Program-made: the position numbers and the translations under genes
Assembly (NCBI GenBank): GCA_963718605.1
Contig: OY970363.1
Span: 2,852,001 to 2,916,000 of the forward strand
DNA: 64,000 nt
Direction of reading: 5' to 3'
Source: JACCXE01 sp963718605
GTDB lineage: Bacteria; Actinomycetota; Acidimicrobiia; Acidimicrobiales; JACCXE01
In this document: positions 35,199 to 45,789 of the stretch, in pieces
Numbering within the stretch: position 1 is the first letter of the stretch
Layout of the letters: each line of letters begins with the position of its first letter
The notes under the pieces: generated by a model
Told to the model about the DNA's origin: nothing
The model's database searches: none
What the model saw: only the letters and a program-made list of their open reading frames with translations

Positions 35199-36089
35199 AT
35201 GGAGCGGAGACACCCTGGTTGGAAGGCGTTGGCCGAAGCCGTTGCCCCGGGCGCGCGTGTCACGCGGTTGCGTCGGTTGGCGGGAGCGGGGATGACCGAC
35301 GCCTACGACGTAACAATGGATCGGGCGCCCGGCCGAGTGGTGGTGAAGCTCTACCGGGACGGTGACGATACGGCGCCGTTGGAGTGGAGTCGTCTTGAGT
35401 TCGCCCAGCGGGTCACGTTGCCGGTGCCTGAGCCGATCGTTGCTGATCTGGAGTCAGCGTGGTTCGGCAGGCCGGCTGTCGTCATGTCGCGGTTGCCGGG
35501 GCGTGCGGACCTGACGCCCAGGGACGTCGACGCGTGGGTTGACGCGCTCGCCCACGCGCTGGCGGAGTTGCACGAAACGCCCTTGGACGGGGCGCACGGT
35601 GCGGTCACGCGACCTCCACGGTTCGAGACCTGGTCCGCGCCAGCGGGCGAACACGATCCGCTGACCGCCGCCGCCGTCAGCGTGGTCACAGCGCGTCTGC
35701 CTTTGCGCACGTCCGAGCGCGTCCTCACTCACGGCGACTTCCACCCGGGCAACATCCTCTGGCACCGCGGCCGCATCAGTGGTGTCGTCGACTGGAGCGC
35801 CGCACGGCTCGACACCCGGTGGTACGACGTCGCGTATTGCCGAGCCTCGGTCTGCATCCACCACGGGCCAGACATCGCTGATCGCCTGTCCGACGCATAC
35901 TCGGCCATCGTCGGCGCCACCTCGAGAGAACTCGCCGTGTACGACATCATGTGTGTGTTGAGTTCACGGCATTACCTTGCGGACTCCCTCGCCGCGGACC
36001 GAGAGCAAGGGCATGTGCCCAACTATCAATTGTCAGTCGCGCACCTTGATGCGCACGTGCGGCGATCGCTGAAACAGCTCGACCGGTGA
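35199..36089 (+). CDS. Aminoglycoside-phosphotransferase-like kinase
   Basis: About 296 aa with the APH fold: GAGMTDAYDV glycine loop, VVVKLYRDG lysine, the catalytic loop LTHGDFHPGNILW and the metal motif GVVDWSAARLD. APH-family kinases phosphorylate antibiotics, choline, homoserine or other small alcohols; sequence alone does not show which. It begins 29 nt after the DinB-like gene, on the same strand. Confidence 0.88.
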   Translation: MERRHPGWKALAEAVAPGARVTRLRRLAGAGMTDAYDVTMDRAPGRVVVKLYRDGDDTAPLEWSRLEFAQRVTLPVPEPIVADLESAWFGRPAVVMSRLPGRADLTPRDVDAWVDALAHALAELHETPLDGAHGAVTRPPRFETWSAPAGEHDPLTAAAVSVVTARLPLRTSERVLTHGDFHPGNILWHRGRISGVVDWSAARLDTRWYDVAYCRASVCIHHGPDIADRLSDAYSAIVGATSRELAVYDIMCVLSSRHYLADSLAADREQGHVPNYQLSVAHLDAHVRRSLKQLDR

Positions 36090-36101
36090 CGATCGAACTG
36101 A

Positions 36102-36431
36102 CTACTGCTGGACGAGGGTGAGCGGGTTGCCCTCGGGGTCCTGCACGAACGCGATGGTTGGGCCGTTTGGCACGTCGTAGGGATCCATTACGAGCGTGGC
36201 ACCGAGCGAGACGGCCTTGTCCAGAGACGCGCGCAGGTCGCGCACCTGGACGTAGAGCGTCACGCCGGGCCGGTCGCCCTGCTGGATGTGCCCGGCGGGG
36301 CCGGGCTCGGGGCCACCGATGCCGGGCGCGATGTCCATGATCGGCCCGTCGGCGATGTCCCAGTTGAACAAGGCCGCGTAGAACGCGCGCTGCGCGTCCG
36401 CGTCACGCGCCTCAATCGCCCAATGCACCAT
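36102..36431 (-). CDS. VOC (glyoxalase-like) family protein
   Basis: About 109 aa from ATG 36431 (MVHWAIEARDADAQRAFY). It has the strand-helix start with FYAALFNWDI, GGPEPGPAGHIQQGDRPG and the end FVQDPEGNPLTLVQQ, as in many small actinobacterial VOC proteins annotated as glyoxalase or drug-resistance like. Upstream starts exist but would overlap the divergent Ku gene. Substrate unknown. Confidence 0.83.
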   Translation of the reverse strand: MVHWAIEARDADAQRAFYAALFNWDIADGPIMDIAPGIGGPEPGPAGHIQQGDRPGVTLYVQVRDLRASLDKAVSLGATLVMDPYDVPNGPTIAFVQDPEGNPLTLVQQ

Positions 36432-36483
36432 GGGTCTCGCCCAGTCGTCAGCCACGAGCCAGAACTTATAGAACAATGAACCC

Positions 36484-37284
36484 ATGCCTCCCCGTTCGCT
36501 CTGGAGCGGCGCGATCAGCTTCGGCCTTGTCAATGTGCCGGTGAAGATGGTCACGGCCGTGTCGCAGAAAGATGTGCGCTTCAACCAACTGCACGCAAAG
36601 GATCACTCGCGCATCAACCAGAAACGCGTGTGCGCGCTCGACGGCGAAGAGGTGCCCTTCGAAGAACTCGTGAAGGGCTACGAGGTGCGTCCCGGCGAAT
36701 ACGTAATCATCGAACCCGACGAGTTGGACGGGCTCGACCCCGCGGCCACGCACACGATCGACATCCTCGAGTTTGTCGACCTCGATCAGATCGACCCGGT
36801 GTACTTCGACAAGCCGTACTACCTGGTGCCGGACCGTCGGGCTGAGAAGGCCTACGCCATGCTCGCCCAGTCCCTCGCGAGCAGCGGCAAGGTGGGCATC
36901 GCCAAGTTCGTAATGCGCACCAAGGAGTACCTCGCGGCGATCCGGTCCACGCAAGGCGCGTTGGTCATTTCGACGTTGCTGTACGGCGACGAGGTGGTGC
37001 CGATCGAAACACTCGAAACGCCGGGCCTCGAGGTGGAGTTGAGCGAGCGCGAGCTGAAGATGGCCGAGGCGCTGATCGAGAGCCTCACCGAGAAGTTCGA
37101 CCCCGATCGTTACGAAGACACCTATCGCGAGAAGGTGATGGAGCTCATCGCGAAGAAGGACGCCGGCCAGGAGATCGTCGCCCAGCCCGAGGCCGAAGCG
37201 CCGGCGCGCGTCGAAGACCTGATGGCCGCGCTCGAAGCGAGCGTGCAAGCCGCGCGCGACAAACGTGCCGCCGCAAAAGATTGA
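36484..37284 (+). CDS. ku: Ku protein for non-homologous end joining
   Basis: A 266-aa bacterial Ku. Signature parts: PRSLWSGAISFGLVNVPVK at the N-terminus, HSRINQKRVCALDGEEVP, YEVRPGEYVIIEPDEL and YFDKPYYLVPDRRAEKAYA. The tail is Ala/Lys/Arg-rich (AARDKRAAAKD). Ku dimers ring DNA ends and recruit LigD. The gene overlaps the LigD-polymerase gene by 20 nt, the usual two-gene operon, but no ATP-dependent ligase gene is seen in this window. Confidence 0.96.
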   Translation: MPPRSLWSGAISFGLVNVPVKMVTAVSQKDVRFNQLHAKDHSRINQKRVCALDGEEVPFEELVKGYEVRPGEYVIIEPDELDGLDPAATHTIDILEFVDLDQIDPVYFDKPYYLVPDRRAEKAYAMLAQSLASSGKVGIAKFVMRTKEYLAAIRSTQGALVISTLLYGDEVVPIETLETPGLEVELSERELKMAEALIESLTEKFDPDRYEDTYREKVMELIAKKDAGQEIVAQPEAEAPARVEDLMAALEASVQAARDKRAAAKD

Positions 37285-38173
37285 GGTCGACGTCGCCGGG
37301 CGGCGCTTAACCCTTTCCAACCTCGACAAGGTGCTGTACCCCGCCGCGCACTTCACCAAGAGCGAGGTGATCGACTACTACGCGCGCATCGCGCCGGTGA
37401 TGGTGCCGCACCTCGCGGGTCGGCCGATCACGTTCAAGCGCTATCCGGACGGCGTGGACGGCAAGAGTTTTTTTGAGAAGAACGCGCCGAGCCACACGCC
37501 CGAGTGGGTGCCGACGATGGTGTTGAGCGCGGGCGAACGCGACGACGCCTCGACGGTGAACTACCCGCGCATCGAGGAGCCGGCCGCCCTGGTGTGGGCC
37601 GCGAATCTCGCCGCGATCGAGATCCACCCCGGCCTCGCGCGCGCCGACCACATTCGCCAGCCCGACCATGTGGTTTTCGACCTCGACCCGGGTGAAGGCA
37701 CCGACGTGATCGAGTGTTGCCAGGTTGGGTTGTGGCTGCGCGACGCGCTGGCCGACCTGGGGCTTGAGTGCCTCGCGAAGACGTCCGGCAGCAAGGGCCT
37801 TCAGGTGTACGTGCCCCTCAATACGCCGTGCGACTTCGAACAGGCCCGAGCCTTCTCGCTCGCAGTGGGCCAACTGCTTGAGAAGTGGCACCCGGAGCTG
37901 ATCGTGACCACGCAAGAACGGGTCAAGCGCAACGAGAAGGTGCTGATCGATTGGATGCAAAACGCGTCGTTCAAGACCACGATCGGCGTGTATTCGCTGC
38001 GGGCCCGTGAGTACCCCACGGTCTCGACGCCGGTCACCTGGGATGAGGTGGAGGCGGCCGTCACGGCGGTGGACCTGCGATTCCAGGCCGCCGATGTGCT
38101 CGAACGGGTCGAAGAACACGGCGATTTGTGGGCCGACATGTTGACGATGGAACAGCCCCTCCCAGGCACGTAG
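37265..38173 (+). CDS. LigD-type polymerase (primase-polymerase) domain protein
   Basis: A 302-aa stand-alone PolDom from GTG 37265. It has LTLSNLDKVLYPAAHFTK, the catalytic DxD in VVFDLDPGEG (Asp139, Asp141), KTSGSKGLQVYVPL and a third acidic strand region after KVLIDWMQN. The enzyme fills gaps with ribo- or deoxyribonucleotides at Ku-bound ends. The ligase and phosphoesterase domains of full LigD are missing, so they must be encoded elsewhere if the pathway works. Confidence 0.94.
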   Translation: MPPQKIEVDVAGRRLTLSNLDKVLYPAAHFTKSEVIDYYARIAPVMVPHLAGRPITFKRYPDGVDGKSFFEKNAPSHTPEWVPTMVLSAGERDDASTVNYPRIEEPAALVWAANLAAIEIHPGLARADHIRQPDHVVFDLDPGEGTDVIECCQVGLWLRDALADLGLECLAKTSGSKGLQVYVPLNTPCDFEQARAFSLAVGQLLEKWHPELIVTTQERVKRNEKVLIDWMQNASFKTTIGVYSLRAREYPTVSTPVTWDEVEAAVTAVDLRFQAADVLERVEEHGDLWADMLTMEQPLPGT

Positions 38174-38182
38174 CTTCTAGAA

Positions 38183-39097
38183 GTGGAAAAGCTTGAGCGG
38201 TTGACGAACATGGTGGCGCTGCTGCTCACCACCACGCGGCCGCTCACGCTCGACGAGATCGCCGACGAGATCGGCGGCTATCCGGACAAGGGCGAGTCGC
38301 GCCGGGCCGCGTTCGAGCGGGACAAGAAGACGCTGCGGGCCGAGGGTGTGCCCCTCGAGATCGTGGCGCAGCACGACGGCGGCTCCGCGTATCGCATCGA
38401 CCCGAATGCCTATTACCTGCCGCCGCTCGACCTCACCGACGACGAAAGCGTGGCGCTCAACCTCGCCGTGGCCGCGGTGGCGCTCGATGGCGACACCGGG
38501 CGCGACGCGCTGTGGAAGCTAGGCGAAGGGGTGCCCGAAGGGCCGTCCGTCGCCATGCTGCCTACCGATGACGGCCTCATCGATCTATTCGACGCGTGGC
38601 GCCGCGGCGCGCCGGCGCACTTCTCATATCGGGGCGAGCCGCGCGAGCTGCACGTGTGGGGGGTCGCGTTTCGCAACGGCCGCTGGTACACGACCGGCTT
38701 CGACGCGACGAAAAACAACGAGCGACTCTTCCGCGTCGACCGCATCGACGGCGACGTCACGCTGGGAGACGACCGCACCGCGACGCCGACGCCCGCGGGG
38801 TACGACCTGCACGCGGCGTTGCCGGGCCGCGGCTATTCGATGTACCCGAGCGACGACGTCGAGGTCGTGCTCGTCGACATCGACGCTGGTTGGGCGCGCG
38901 GGGCGATCAGCGACCTGGGCGAGGACGCTGTAGTTGAGCGCCGTGACGACGGATCAATTCGCGTCCGGCTCCACATCACGAGCCGCGAAGGTTTCCGATC
39001 CTGGGTCTACGGCTACCTCGATCACGCGGTGGTCGTGGAACCGCAGGGCGTGGTGGACGATCTCGTCGCCGAGCTGAAGAAGATGGCCGATGCCTGA
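38183..39097 (+). CDS. pafB: PafB-like WYL-domain transcription regulator
   Basis: A 304-aa protein from GTG 38183. N-terminal winged HTH (LERLTNMVALLLTTTRPLTLDEIADEI split as LERLTNMVALL and RPLTLDEIADEI), a WYL-type middle (HVWGVAFRNGRWYTTGFD, RLFRVDRIDGDV) and a C-terminal WCX part. PafB and PafC form a heterodimer that activates most DNA-damage genes of mycobacteria apart from LexA and responds to single-stranded DNA. It overlaps pafC by 8 nt and starts 9 nt after the LigD-polymerase gene, so it may be in the same transcript. Confidence 0.9.
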   Translation: MEKLERLTNMVALLLTTTRPLTLDEIADEIGGYPDKGESRRAAFERDKKTLRAEGVPLEIVAQHDGGSAYRIDPNAYYLPPLDLTDDESVALNLAVAAVALDGDTGRDALWKLGEGVPEGPSVAMLPTDDGLIDLFDAWRRGAPAHFSYRGEPRELHVWGVAFRNGRWYTTGFDATKNNERLFRVDRIDGDVTLGDDRTATPTPAGYDLHAALPGRGYSMYPSDDVEVVLVDIDAGWARGAISDLGEDAVVERRDDGSIRVRLHITSREGFRSWVYGYLDHAVVVEPQGVVDDLVAELKKMADA

Positions 39098-40025
39098 GCG
39101 CGATCCCGGCTACCGGTTGCGCCGCCTGTTGGCGATGGTGACGTGGCTCGCTGCGCGCGAGCGCGTGAAGTTGAGCGAGTTGGCCGAGCGCTTCGACATG
39201 GCCGAGGACGACGTCGAGCGCGAACTCATGCTCGTGTCAATGTGCGGTCTACCTCCGTACTCGCCCGACCAACTGATCGACGTGCTCGTGATCGACGACG
39301 TGGTCGAAGCGCGTATCCCGGAGTACTTCCACCGGCCCCGTCAGTTGACGGCCAGCGACGCGCTGTCGCTGCTCACCGCTGGCCGCACGCTTTTGGCGGT
39401 GCGCGGCGCCGACACGGAGGGCCCCCTCGCGCGCGCGCTGGACAAACTCTCGGACGCGTTGGGTGGCGCCGACGGCGGCGTCGCCGTGGAACTCGATACG
39501 CCGCTGTTACTCGACGAGGTGCAGCGCGCCTACGAACAGGGCGAGCAGATCGAAATCACGTACTACTCGGCCACGCGCGATGCGATGTCGTCACGCGTGG
39601 TGGATCCGATCAGCGTGTTCAACGATGCCGGCCACTGGTATCTCGAGGCGTACTGTCACTCGTCCGAAAAAGTGCTGACGTTCCGCGTGGATCGCATCGA
39701 GGCGGTCGCGCCAACGGGGGAGCCGTCGAACCCGCCGGCGGACCCGGCGCCGCGCCAACCGGTGCGCGTCGCCCCCGGCGCCGACACCGAGTCGGTCACC
39801 CTCACGGTTGCGCCGTCGGGCCGCTGGGTGGCCGAGAATTACCCGGTCGAGCGTCTCGACGAGATGAAGAGCGGCAAGCTGCGCATCACGCTCACCGTGG
39901 CGGGCGATGCGTTCCTCGAACGTCTTCTGCTGCGACTCGGTTCGAATGTGGTCGTGAACCGTCCCGCAGACAAGCGGAAAACGCAGGCAGCCGCCGCGGC
40001 GCGCATCCTCGCTCGTTACACCTAG
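39090..40025 (+). CDS. pafC: PafC-like WYL-domain transcription regulator
   Basis: A 311-aa second WYL protein: HTH region LRRLLAMVTWLAARERVKLSE with LAERFDMAEDDVEREL, a middle EITYYSATRDAMSSRVVDP, HWYLEAYCHSSEKVLTFRVDRIE and a WCX end (RLLLRLGSNVVVNRP). It pairs with PafB. Its position downstream of Ku and the polymerase, rather than beside the Pup-ligase pafA, is notable. Convergent with the GNAT gene, stop codons overlapping by 4 nt. Confidence 0.9.
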   Translation: MPERDPGYRLRRLLAMVTWLAARERVKLSELAERFDMAEDDVERELMLVSMCGLPPYSPDQLIDVLVIDDVVEARIPEYFHRPRQLTASDALSLLTAGRTLLAVRGADTEGPLARALDKLSDALGGADGGVAVELDTPLLLDEVQRAYEQGEQIEITYYSATRDAMSSRVVDPISVFNDAGHWYLEAYCHSSEKVLTFRVDRIEAVAPTGEPSNPPADPAPRQPVRVAPGADTESVTLTVAPSGRWVAENYPVERLDEMKSGKLRITLTVAGDAFLERLLLRLGSNVVVNRPADKRKTQAAAAARILARYT

Positions 40026-40903
40026 TCGTTCGTCAGGATCACGACTTCTTCGAAGGCGGGCGTCGCGAACCGGTCGATCAGGCGGGCGAGCGGCGCGTTG
40101 GTGCCCGGGCCCCGGTCGACTTCGAGCCACAACGGTTCGTTGGCGTCGACATAGAACGACGCGAGGTGGGCCACCAGTGCGCCGGTGATGCGATCGGCAT
40201 CGGGCCCCGCGGGGTCGACCGCGCCTACTAACGCCACGTCCGCGGCAACTGCGTCGTCGCTCGACGCGTGCGCGGCGCCGACGCCCACAATGAACGCGTC
40301 GTCGTCCCGCAGCACCGCGAGGTGTTGCGACCCGTTCAACATCGCTTGGCGCACGTAACGGCGCGTGAAGCGCGTGGGCGGGTCCCAACGATGCGTGGCG
40401 GCGTAGAACAGTTCGAAGGCATCGATGACATCGCGCGGCGCGCCGTCGACGACCTCGATGCTCGGGTCGGGCGGACCGGCGAGATCGGAGGCGTGAATGT
40501 GATGGGTGGCGGACCGGATGCGTTCGGAGAACCCGAGCCGCGCCGCTAGGGCCACTCCGTCGAAGTCGTCAGCGGGCAGCCGCATCTTGAGAGGCCGTTT
40601 GCTGCCGAGCGCCGCGAGGAGCCTTTCCTCGTGGCCCAGGTCGCGCAACGGCGGCTCGACGTAGACCGACACGAGATCGCGATCGGGGTGCTCTTTGTGC
40701 TTGCGACGCGCGGCGAAGCCGAGCACGCCCGTGTCGTCGACCAGCGCCATGTGTACGTCGGCCTGGTTGACCCACCCGTCGAGATCGCGGCGCAAAGGCG
40801 CAAACCCCGCGAGGATCTTGTCGATCGCCTTGGCGTCGGGGAACGTCGCGGGACGAATACGGACGGGGGACACGGCCGCAAGGGTATTGGTGTTCGTTTC
40901 CAA
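40022..40903 (-). CDS. GNAT-like N-acetyltransferase, two-domain
   Basis: A 293-aa protein. The N-terminal part starts with VRIRPATFPDAKAIDKIL and continues to ARRKHKEHPDRDLVSVYVEP and LRDLGHEERLLAAL, typical GNAT strands and the acetyl-CoA loop region. The C-terminal half (VGAVDPAGPDADRITGALVA) looks like a second, degenerate GNAT unit. Substrate unknown. Confidence 0.75.
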   Translation of the reverse strand: METNTNTLAAVSPVRIRPATFPDAKAIDKILAGFAPLRRDLDGWVNQADVHMALVDDTGVLGFAARRKHKEHPDRDLVSVYVEPPLRDLGHEERLLAALGSKRPLKMRLPADDFDGVALAARLGFSERIRSATHHIHASDLAGPPDPSIEVVDGAPRDVIDAFELFYAATHRWDPPTRFTRRYVRQAMLNGSQHLAVLRDDDAFIVGVGAAHASSDDAVAADVALVGAVDPAGPDADRITGALVAHLASFYVDANEPLWLEVDRGPGTNAPLARLIDRFATPAFEEVVILTND

Positions 40904-40966
40904 CGTGTGAAGCCTCGGACCCGGCCGTCAGACGCGGGTCAGTTAGATGGCAAACTCCACGGCCAG

Positions 40967-42571
<1,605 letters not shown>

Positions 42572-43501
42572 ATGCTGTCGCGCATCGCTGAGTCGATGTT
42601 CTGGATTGGCCGCTACGTCGAGCGGGCCGAGGCGACCGCCCGCATTCTCGATGTGCACTACCACCTTGTGGTGCAGGACGCCCTGATCGACGAGTCGGCC
42701 GCATGCGCGGCGCTGCTGTCGGTCATGGGCGCGCGCGACGCGATCAGCGAGAACGTCACGCTCGAAGAGATCAACGAAGTGCTCGGCTATTCACTGGACC
42801 ACTCGTCCTCGATCGCGGCGACGTTGTTCGCGGCGCGCGAGAACGCTCGCGGCGCGCGCGAAGCGATCTCGTCGGAGATGTGGGAGACGCTCAACGCCAC
42901 ACACCATGCCCTGGGTGGACGCGTCGCTACGGCGCGCAGCCTCGGCCCGAACTCGTTCTTCCGCTACGTGAAGGAACGCGCCGCCGTGGTCGGCGGACTG
43001 GTCGACTCAACGCTGTGCCGCGACGACGGGTACCGCTTCCTGATTCTCGGCCGCGCCCTCGAACGCGTCGACATGACGGCGCGGCTTCTCATCGCGCGCG
43101 CGACGGTGGCCGACACGCCCGGTGGTTGGGTCACCACGCTGCTGTGTTGTTCGGCGCACGAGGCGTACCTGCGCACGTACCGCCGCGCCGTCGACGCCAG
43201 CCTCGTGGCCGAGTTCCTGCTGTTGGACCGGTCGTTCCCGCGCAGCGTGTTGTATTCGCTGACCGAAGCCGAGGCGGCCCTGGCCGACCTCGACCGCCAG
43301 CAGGCGCGCACGGGCAGCGATGACGAGGCGCGCCGCTTGCTCGGCCGCTCGGCCGCCGACCTCGAATACCGCCGCCTCGACGACCTACTCGCCGAACTGC
43401 CACTGCATCTGGGTGAACTACAGAGCACCGTGGCCGCCGCCGCTTCCGCGATCGCCGACCGCTACTTCCGCCAGACCCGCCCCATGGAGTGGAGCGCGTA
43501 G
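42572..43501 (+). CDS. Alpha-E domain protein (DUF403)
   Basis: A 309-aa all-helical protein. N-terminus MLSRIAESMFWIGRYVERAEATARIL is the family signature (shown as MLSRIAESMFWIGRYVER). Later parts include RFLILGRALERVDMTARLL and RSVLYSLTEAEAALADL. It follows the ATP-grasp gene without a gap and is followed directly by the transglutaminase gene. The trio is predicted to build or modify a peptide, but no reaction has been proven for this protein. Confidence 0.92.
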   Translation: MLSRIAESMFWIGRYVERAEATARILDVHYHLVVQDALIDESAACAALLSVMGARDAISENVTLEEINEVLGYSLDHSSSIAATLFAARENARGAREAISSEMWETLNATHHALGGRVATARSLGPNSFFRYVKERAAVVGGLVDSTLCRDDGYRFLILGRALERVDMTARLLIARATVADTPGGWVTTLLCCSAHEAYLRTYRRAVDASLVAEFLLLDRSFPRSVLYSLTEAEAALADLDRQQARTGSDDEARRLLGRSAADLEYRRLDDLLAELPLHLGELQSTVAAAASAIADRYFRQTRPMEWSA

Positions 43502-44344
43502 ATGGCGTGGCGACTCGAAGTTCATCACTCGACCACGTACCGGTACGCGGGCAATGTGCAGGAGAGCTACAACGAGGCGCGGCTCACGCCGATGACGGGT
43601 CCGCGGCAAACGGTCTTGTCGAGTTCGCTCGAAGTGACCCCGCGGGTCACGCCGTACCGGTACACCGACGCGTTCGGTACAACCGTGCACAGCTTCGACC
43701 TGCATCAACCGCACGACCACCTGACGGTGATGGGTCACTCAGTGACCGAGACGTCACCGCCAGCTCCGATCTTCAACCAGCTCGGTTGGAAGGAACTGCG
43801 CAGCGACCGCGCCAAAGAGCGGTACTTCGAGTTCCTCACGTTGACCCGTCTCGTCGACATCGACGACCCCATGCGCGGTGTGCTCGAAGAAGCGTTGTCA
43901 CATGACGACCCCACCGAGGCCGCCAACGCCGTCTTCGGCCTCGTGCGGAAGCAACTCACCTACGTTCCCGGCGCCACTGCGGTATCGACCACCGCGACCG
44001 ATGCGTTCAACGCCGGCAACGGCGTGTGTCAGGACTTCGTGCACGTGAGCCTTGCCCTGCTGCGCAGCATGGGCATCCCGGCCCGGTACGTGTCGGGCTA
44101 CGTGCACAACCGACCCGACGCGCTGCTCGGTGAGTCGGTGCGGGGCGAGAGCCACGCGTGGGTCGACGTGTGGACGGGGGACTGGTGGGGCTACGACCCG
44201 ACCGGCGACGTCGCGGTCGGTGAACGCCACGTCGTGATCGCCACCGGCCGCGACTACAAGGACGTCACCCCGATTAAAGGCGTCTACGCCGGCGCCGCCC
44301 TAGAAAAACTCGACGTGTCCGTTGAACTGATTAGACGCGCTTAG
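43502..44344 (+). CDS. Transglutaminase-like cysteine protease family protein
   Basis: A 280-aa protein. An N-terminal beta-rich domain (WRLEVHHSTTYRYAGNVQES) precedes the transglutaminase core with the catalytic triad Cys176 (NGVCQDF), His219 (ESHAWVDV) and Asp232 (YDPTG). No signal peptide is seen, so it works in the cytosol. Last gene of the ATP-grasp/alpha-E trio; in that setting it may hydrolyse or transfer amide bonds made by the ligase. Its end overlaps the convergent glpK end by 4 nt. Confidence 0.93.
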   Translation: MAWRLEVHHSTTYRYAGNVQESYNEARLTPMTGPRQTVLSSSLEVTPRVTPYRYTDAFGTTVHSFDLHQPHDHLTVMGHSVTETSPPAPIFNQLGWKELRSDRAKERYFEFLTLTRLVDIDDPMRGVLEEALSHDDPTEAANAVFGLVRKQLTYVPGATAVSTTATDAFNAGNGVCQDFVHVSLALLRSMGIPARYVSGYVHNRPDALLGESVRGESHAWVDVWTGDWWGYDPTGDVAVGERHVVIATGRDYKDVTPIKGVYAGAALEKLDVSVELIRRA

Positions 44345-45789
44345 AAATCCACCGACGAGAGTTCGGGGATGGTTTTGGCGGCGCGGGACACGGCTTCGGC
44401 CCAGCGGTCGCGGCGGGGGTCTTTGCCTGACGGTTCGACGATGCGGGACGGATGCCAGCGTTCGGCGAGTTCGTCGATCGAACCGATCGCGCCGGTCGCC
44501 ACCAGGGCGAGGTAGGCGGCGCCCAGCGTCGTGGCTTCGCGCTCGGGGGAGACCTCGATGGGGCGTCCGCACGTGTCGGCGAGCGCCTGCAGAAACGTCG
44601 CGTTCCCGGACATGCCGCCGTCGACGTGGATGGACTGAATCGGCCCGCCAAAGTCGGCTTCTGCCGCCTCGACCAGATCCGCGCCGCGGTGCGCGATGCC
44701 TTCCAACACGGCGCGCACGACGTGCGCGCGAGTCGTGCCCCGCGTGAGACCGAACAGGCCGCCGCGCGCCCCGAAGTCCCACTTGGGAGTCCCGAGGCCG
44801 AGAAACGCGGGCACGAAGTACACGTCGCCGGTGTCGGGCACCGACGCGGCGACGGCGTCGGACTCTTCGGCGGTGTCGATCAACTCAAGGTCGTCGCGCA
44901 GCCACTCGACGCACGTGCCCGCCGACAACATCGCCCCTTCGAGACCCCACACGGTCTCGCCGTTGTGACGCCACGCCACGATCGGGAAGCAGCCCGCGGC
45001 CGAACGTGACGCCGAGGTCGGCCGCGTCGTGCCGGTAACGACGTCGAGCATGCCGCCAGTGCCGAACGTGATTTTCGCAACGCCGGGTCGCACACAGCCT
45101 TGGCCGATCAGCGAGCCCTGCTGGTCGCCGACGAGCGACGCGATCGGAGGATGCCCGGGCAAGACGCTGGCAGTCGCGATCACGCCGGCCGTGTCGACGA
45201 TCGTCGGCATCATCGAGGACGGGATGCGGATGGTGTCGAGCACGCGCGCGTCCCACTCGGTCGCGCCCGCGTCGACGAGCCCGGTGACCGCCGCGTTGGA
45301 CGCGTCAATCACGTGCGCGTCGCCACCCGAAAGTGTCCAGGCGAGCCAGCTGTCCACTGTGCCGAAGCACAGGTCGCGCTGGCGTTCCGCGTCGAATTGG
45401 TTCAGGAGCCACCCGACCTTTGTGGCCGAAACGTTCGGCGCGACTCGCACGCCTTCGGCCTGCAGCATCAGACAGTCGATGACGGTGCGCAGGTCCTGCC
45501 ATCCGAGGCCGGGTCCCACGGGCTCGCCGGTACCGCGGTCCCACACGATTGTCGACGCGCGTTGGTTCGTGATGCCAACCGCGTCGACCTCGCCGACCTC
45601 GGCGATGACCTCGAGCGCGGTCCGCCGGGCGGCGTCTGCGATCGCAACCGCGTCGAACTCAACCTGGCCCGGTTCGGGTGACGTCGGGAGCGTCGCGATC
45701 TGGTGCATCGCCGACACGGTGCCCGCGTCGTCCACGACGGATGAACGCACCGAACTGGTGCCGACGTCAACGACGAGGACGCGCGTCAT
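44341..45789 (-). CDS. glpK: Glycerol kinase
   Basis: A 482-aa FGGY kinase. Visible motifs: VVDVGTSSVRSSVVD, GITNQRASTIVWDRGTGEPVG, a W-Q-D in LGWQDLRT, the FGGY pattern around FGTGGMLDVVTG, VDGGMSGNATFLQALADTCG and the C-terminal REATTLGAAYLA. It makes glycerol 3-phosphate from glycerol and ATP. Its ATG overlaps the stop of the small membrane protein, the last junction of a five-gene operon that also contains glpD. Confidence 0.93.
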   Translation of the reverse strand: MTRVLVVDVGTSSVRSSVVDDAGTVSAMHQIATLPTSPEPGQVEFDAVAIADAARRTALEVIAEVGEVDAVGITNQRASTIVWDRGTGEPVGPGLGWQDLRTVIDCLMLQAEGVRVAPNVSATKVGWLLNQFDAERQRDLCFGTVDSWLAWTLSGGDAHVIDASNAAVTGLVDAGATEWDARVLDTIRIPSSMMPTIVDTAGVIATASVLPGHPPIASLVGDQQGSLIGQGCVRPGVAKITFGTGGMLDVVTGTTRPTSASRSAAGCFPIVAWRHNGETVWGLEGAMLSAGTCVEWLRDDLELIDTAEESDAVAASVPDTGDVYFVPAFLGLGTPKWDFGARGGLFGLTRGTTRAHVVRAVLEGIAHRGADLVEAAEADFGGPIQSIHVDGGMSGNATFLQALADTCGRPIEVSPEREATTLGAAYLALVATGAIGSIDELAERWHPSRIVEPSGKDPRRDRWAEAVSRAAKTIPELSSVDF

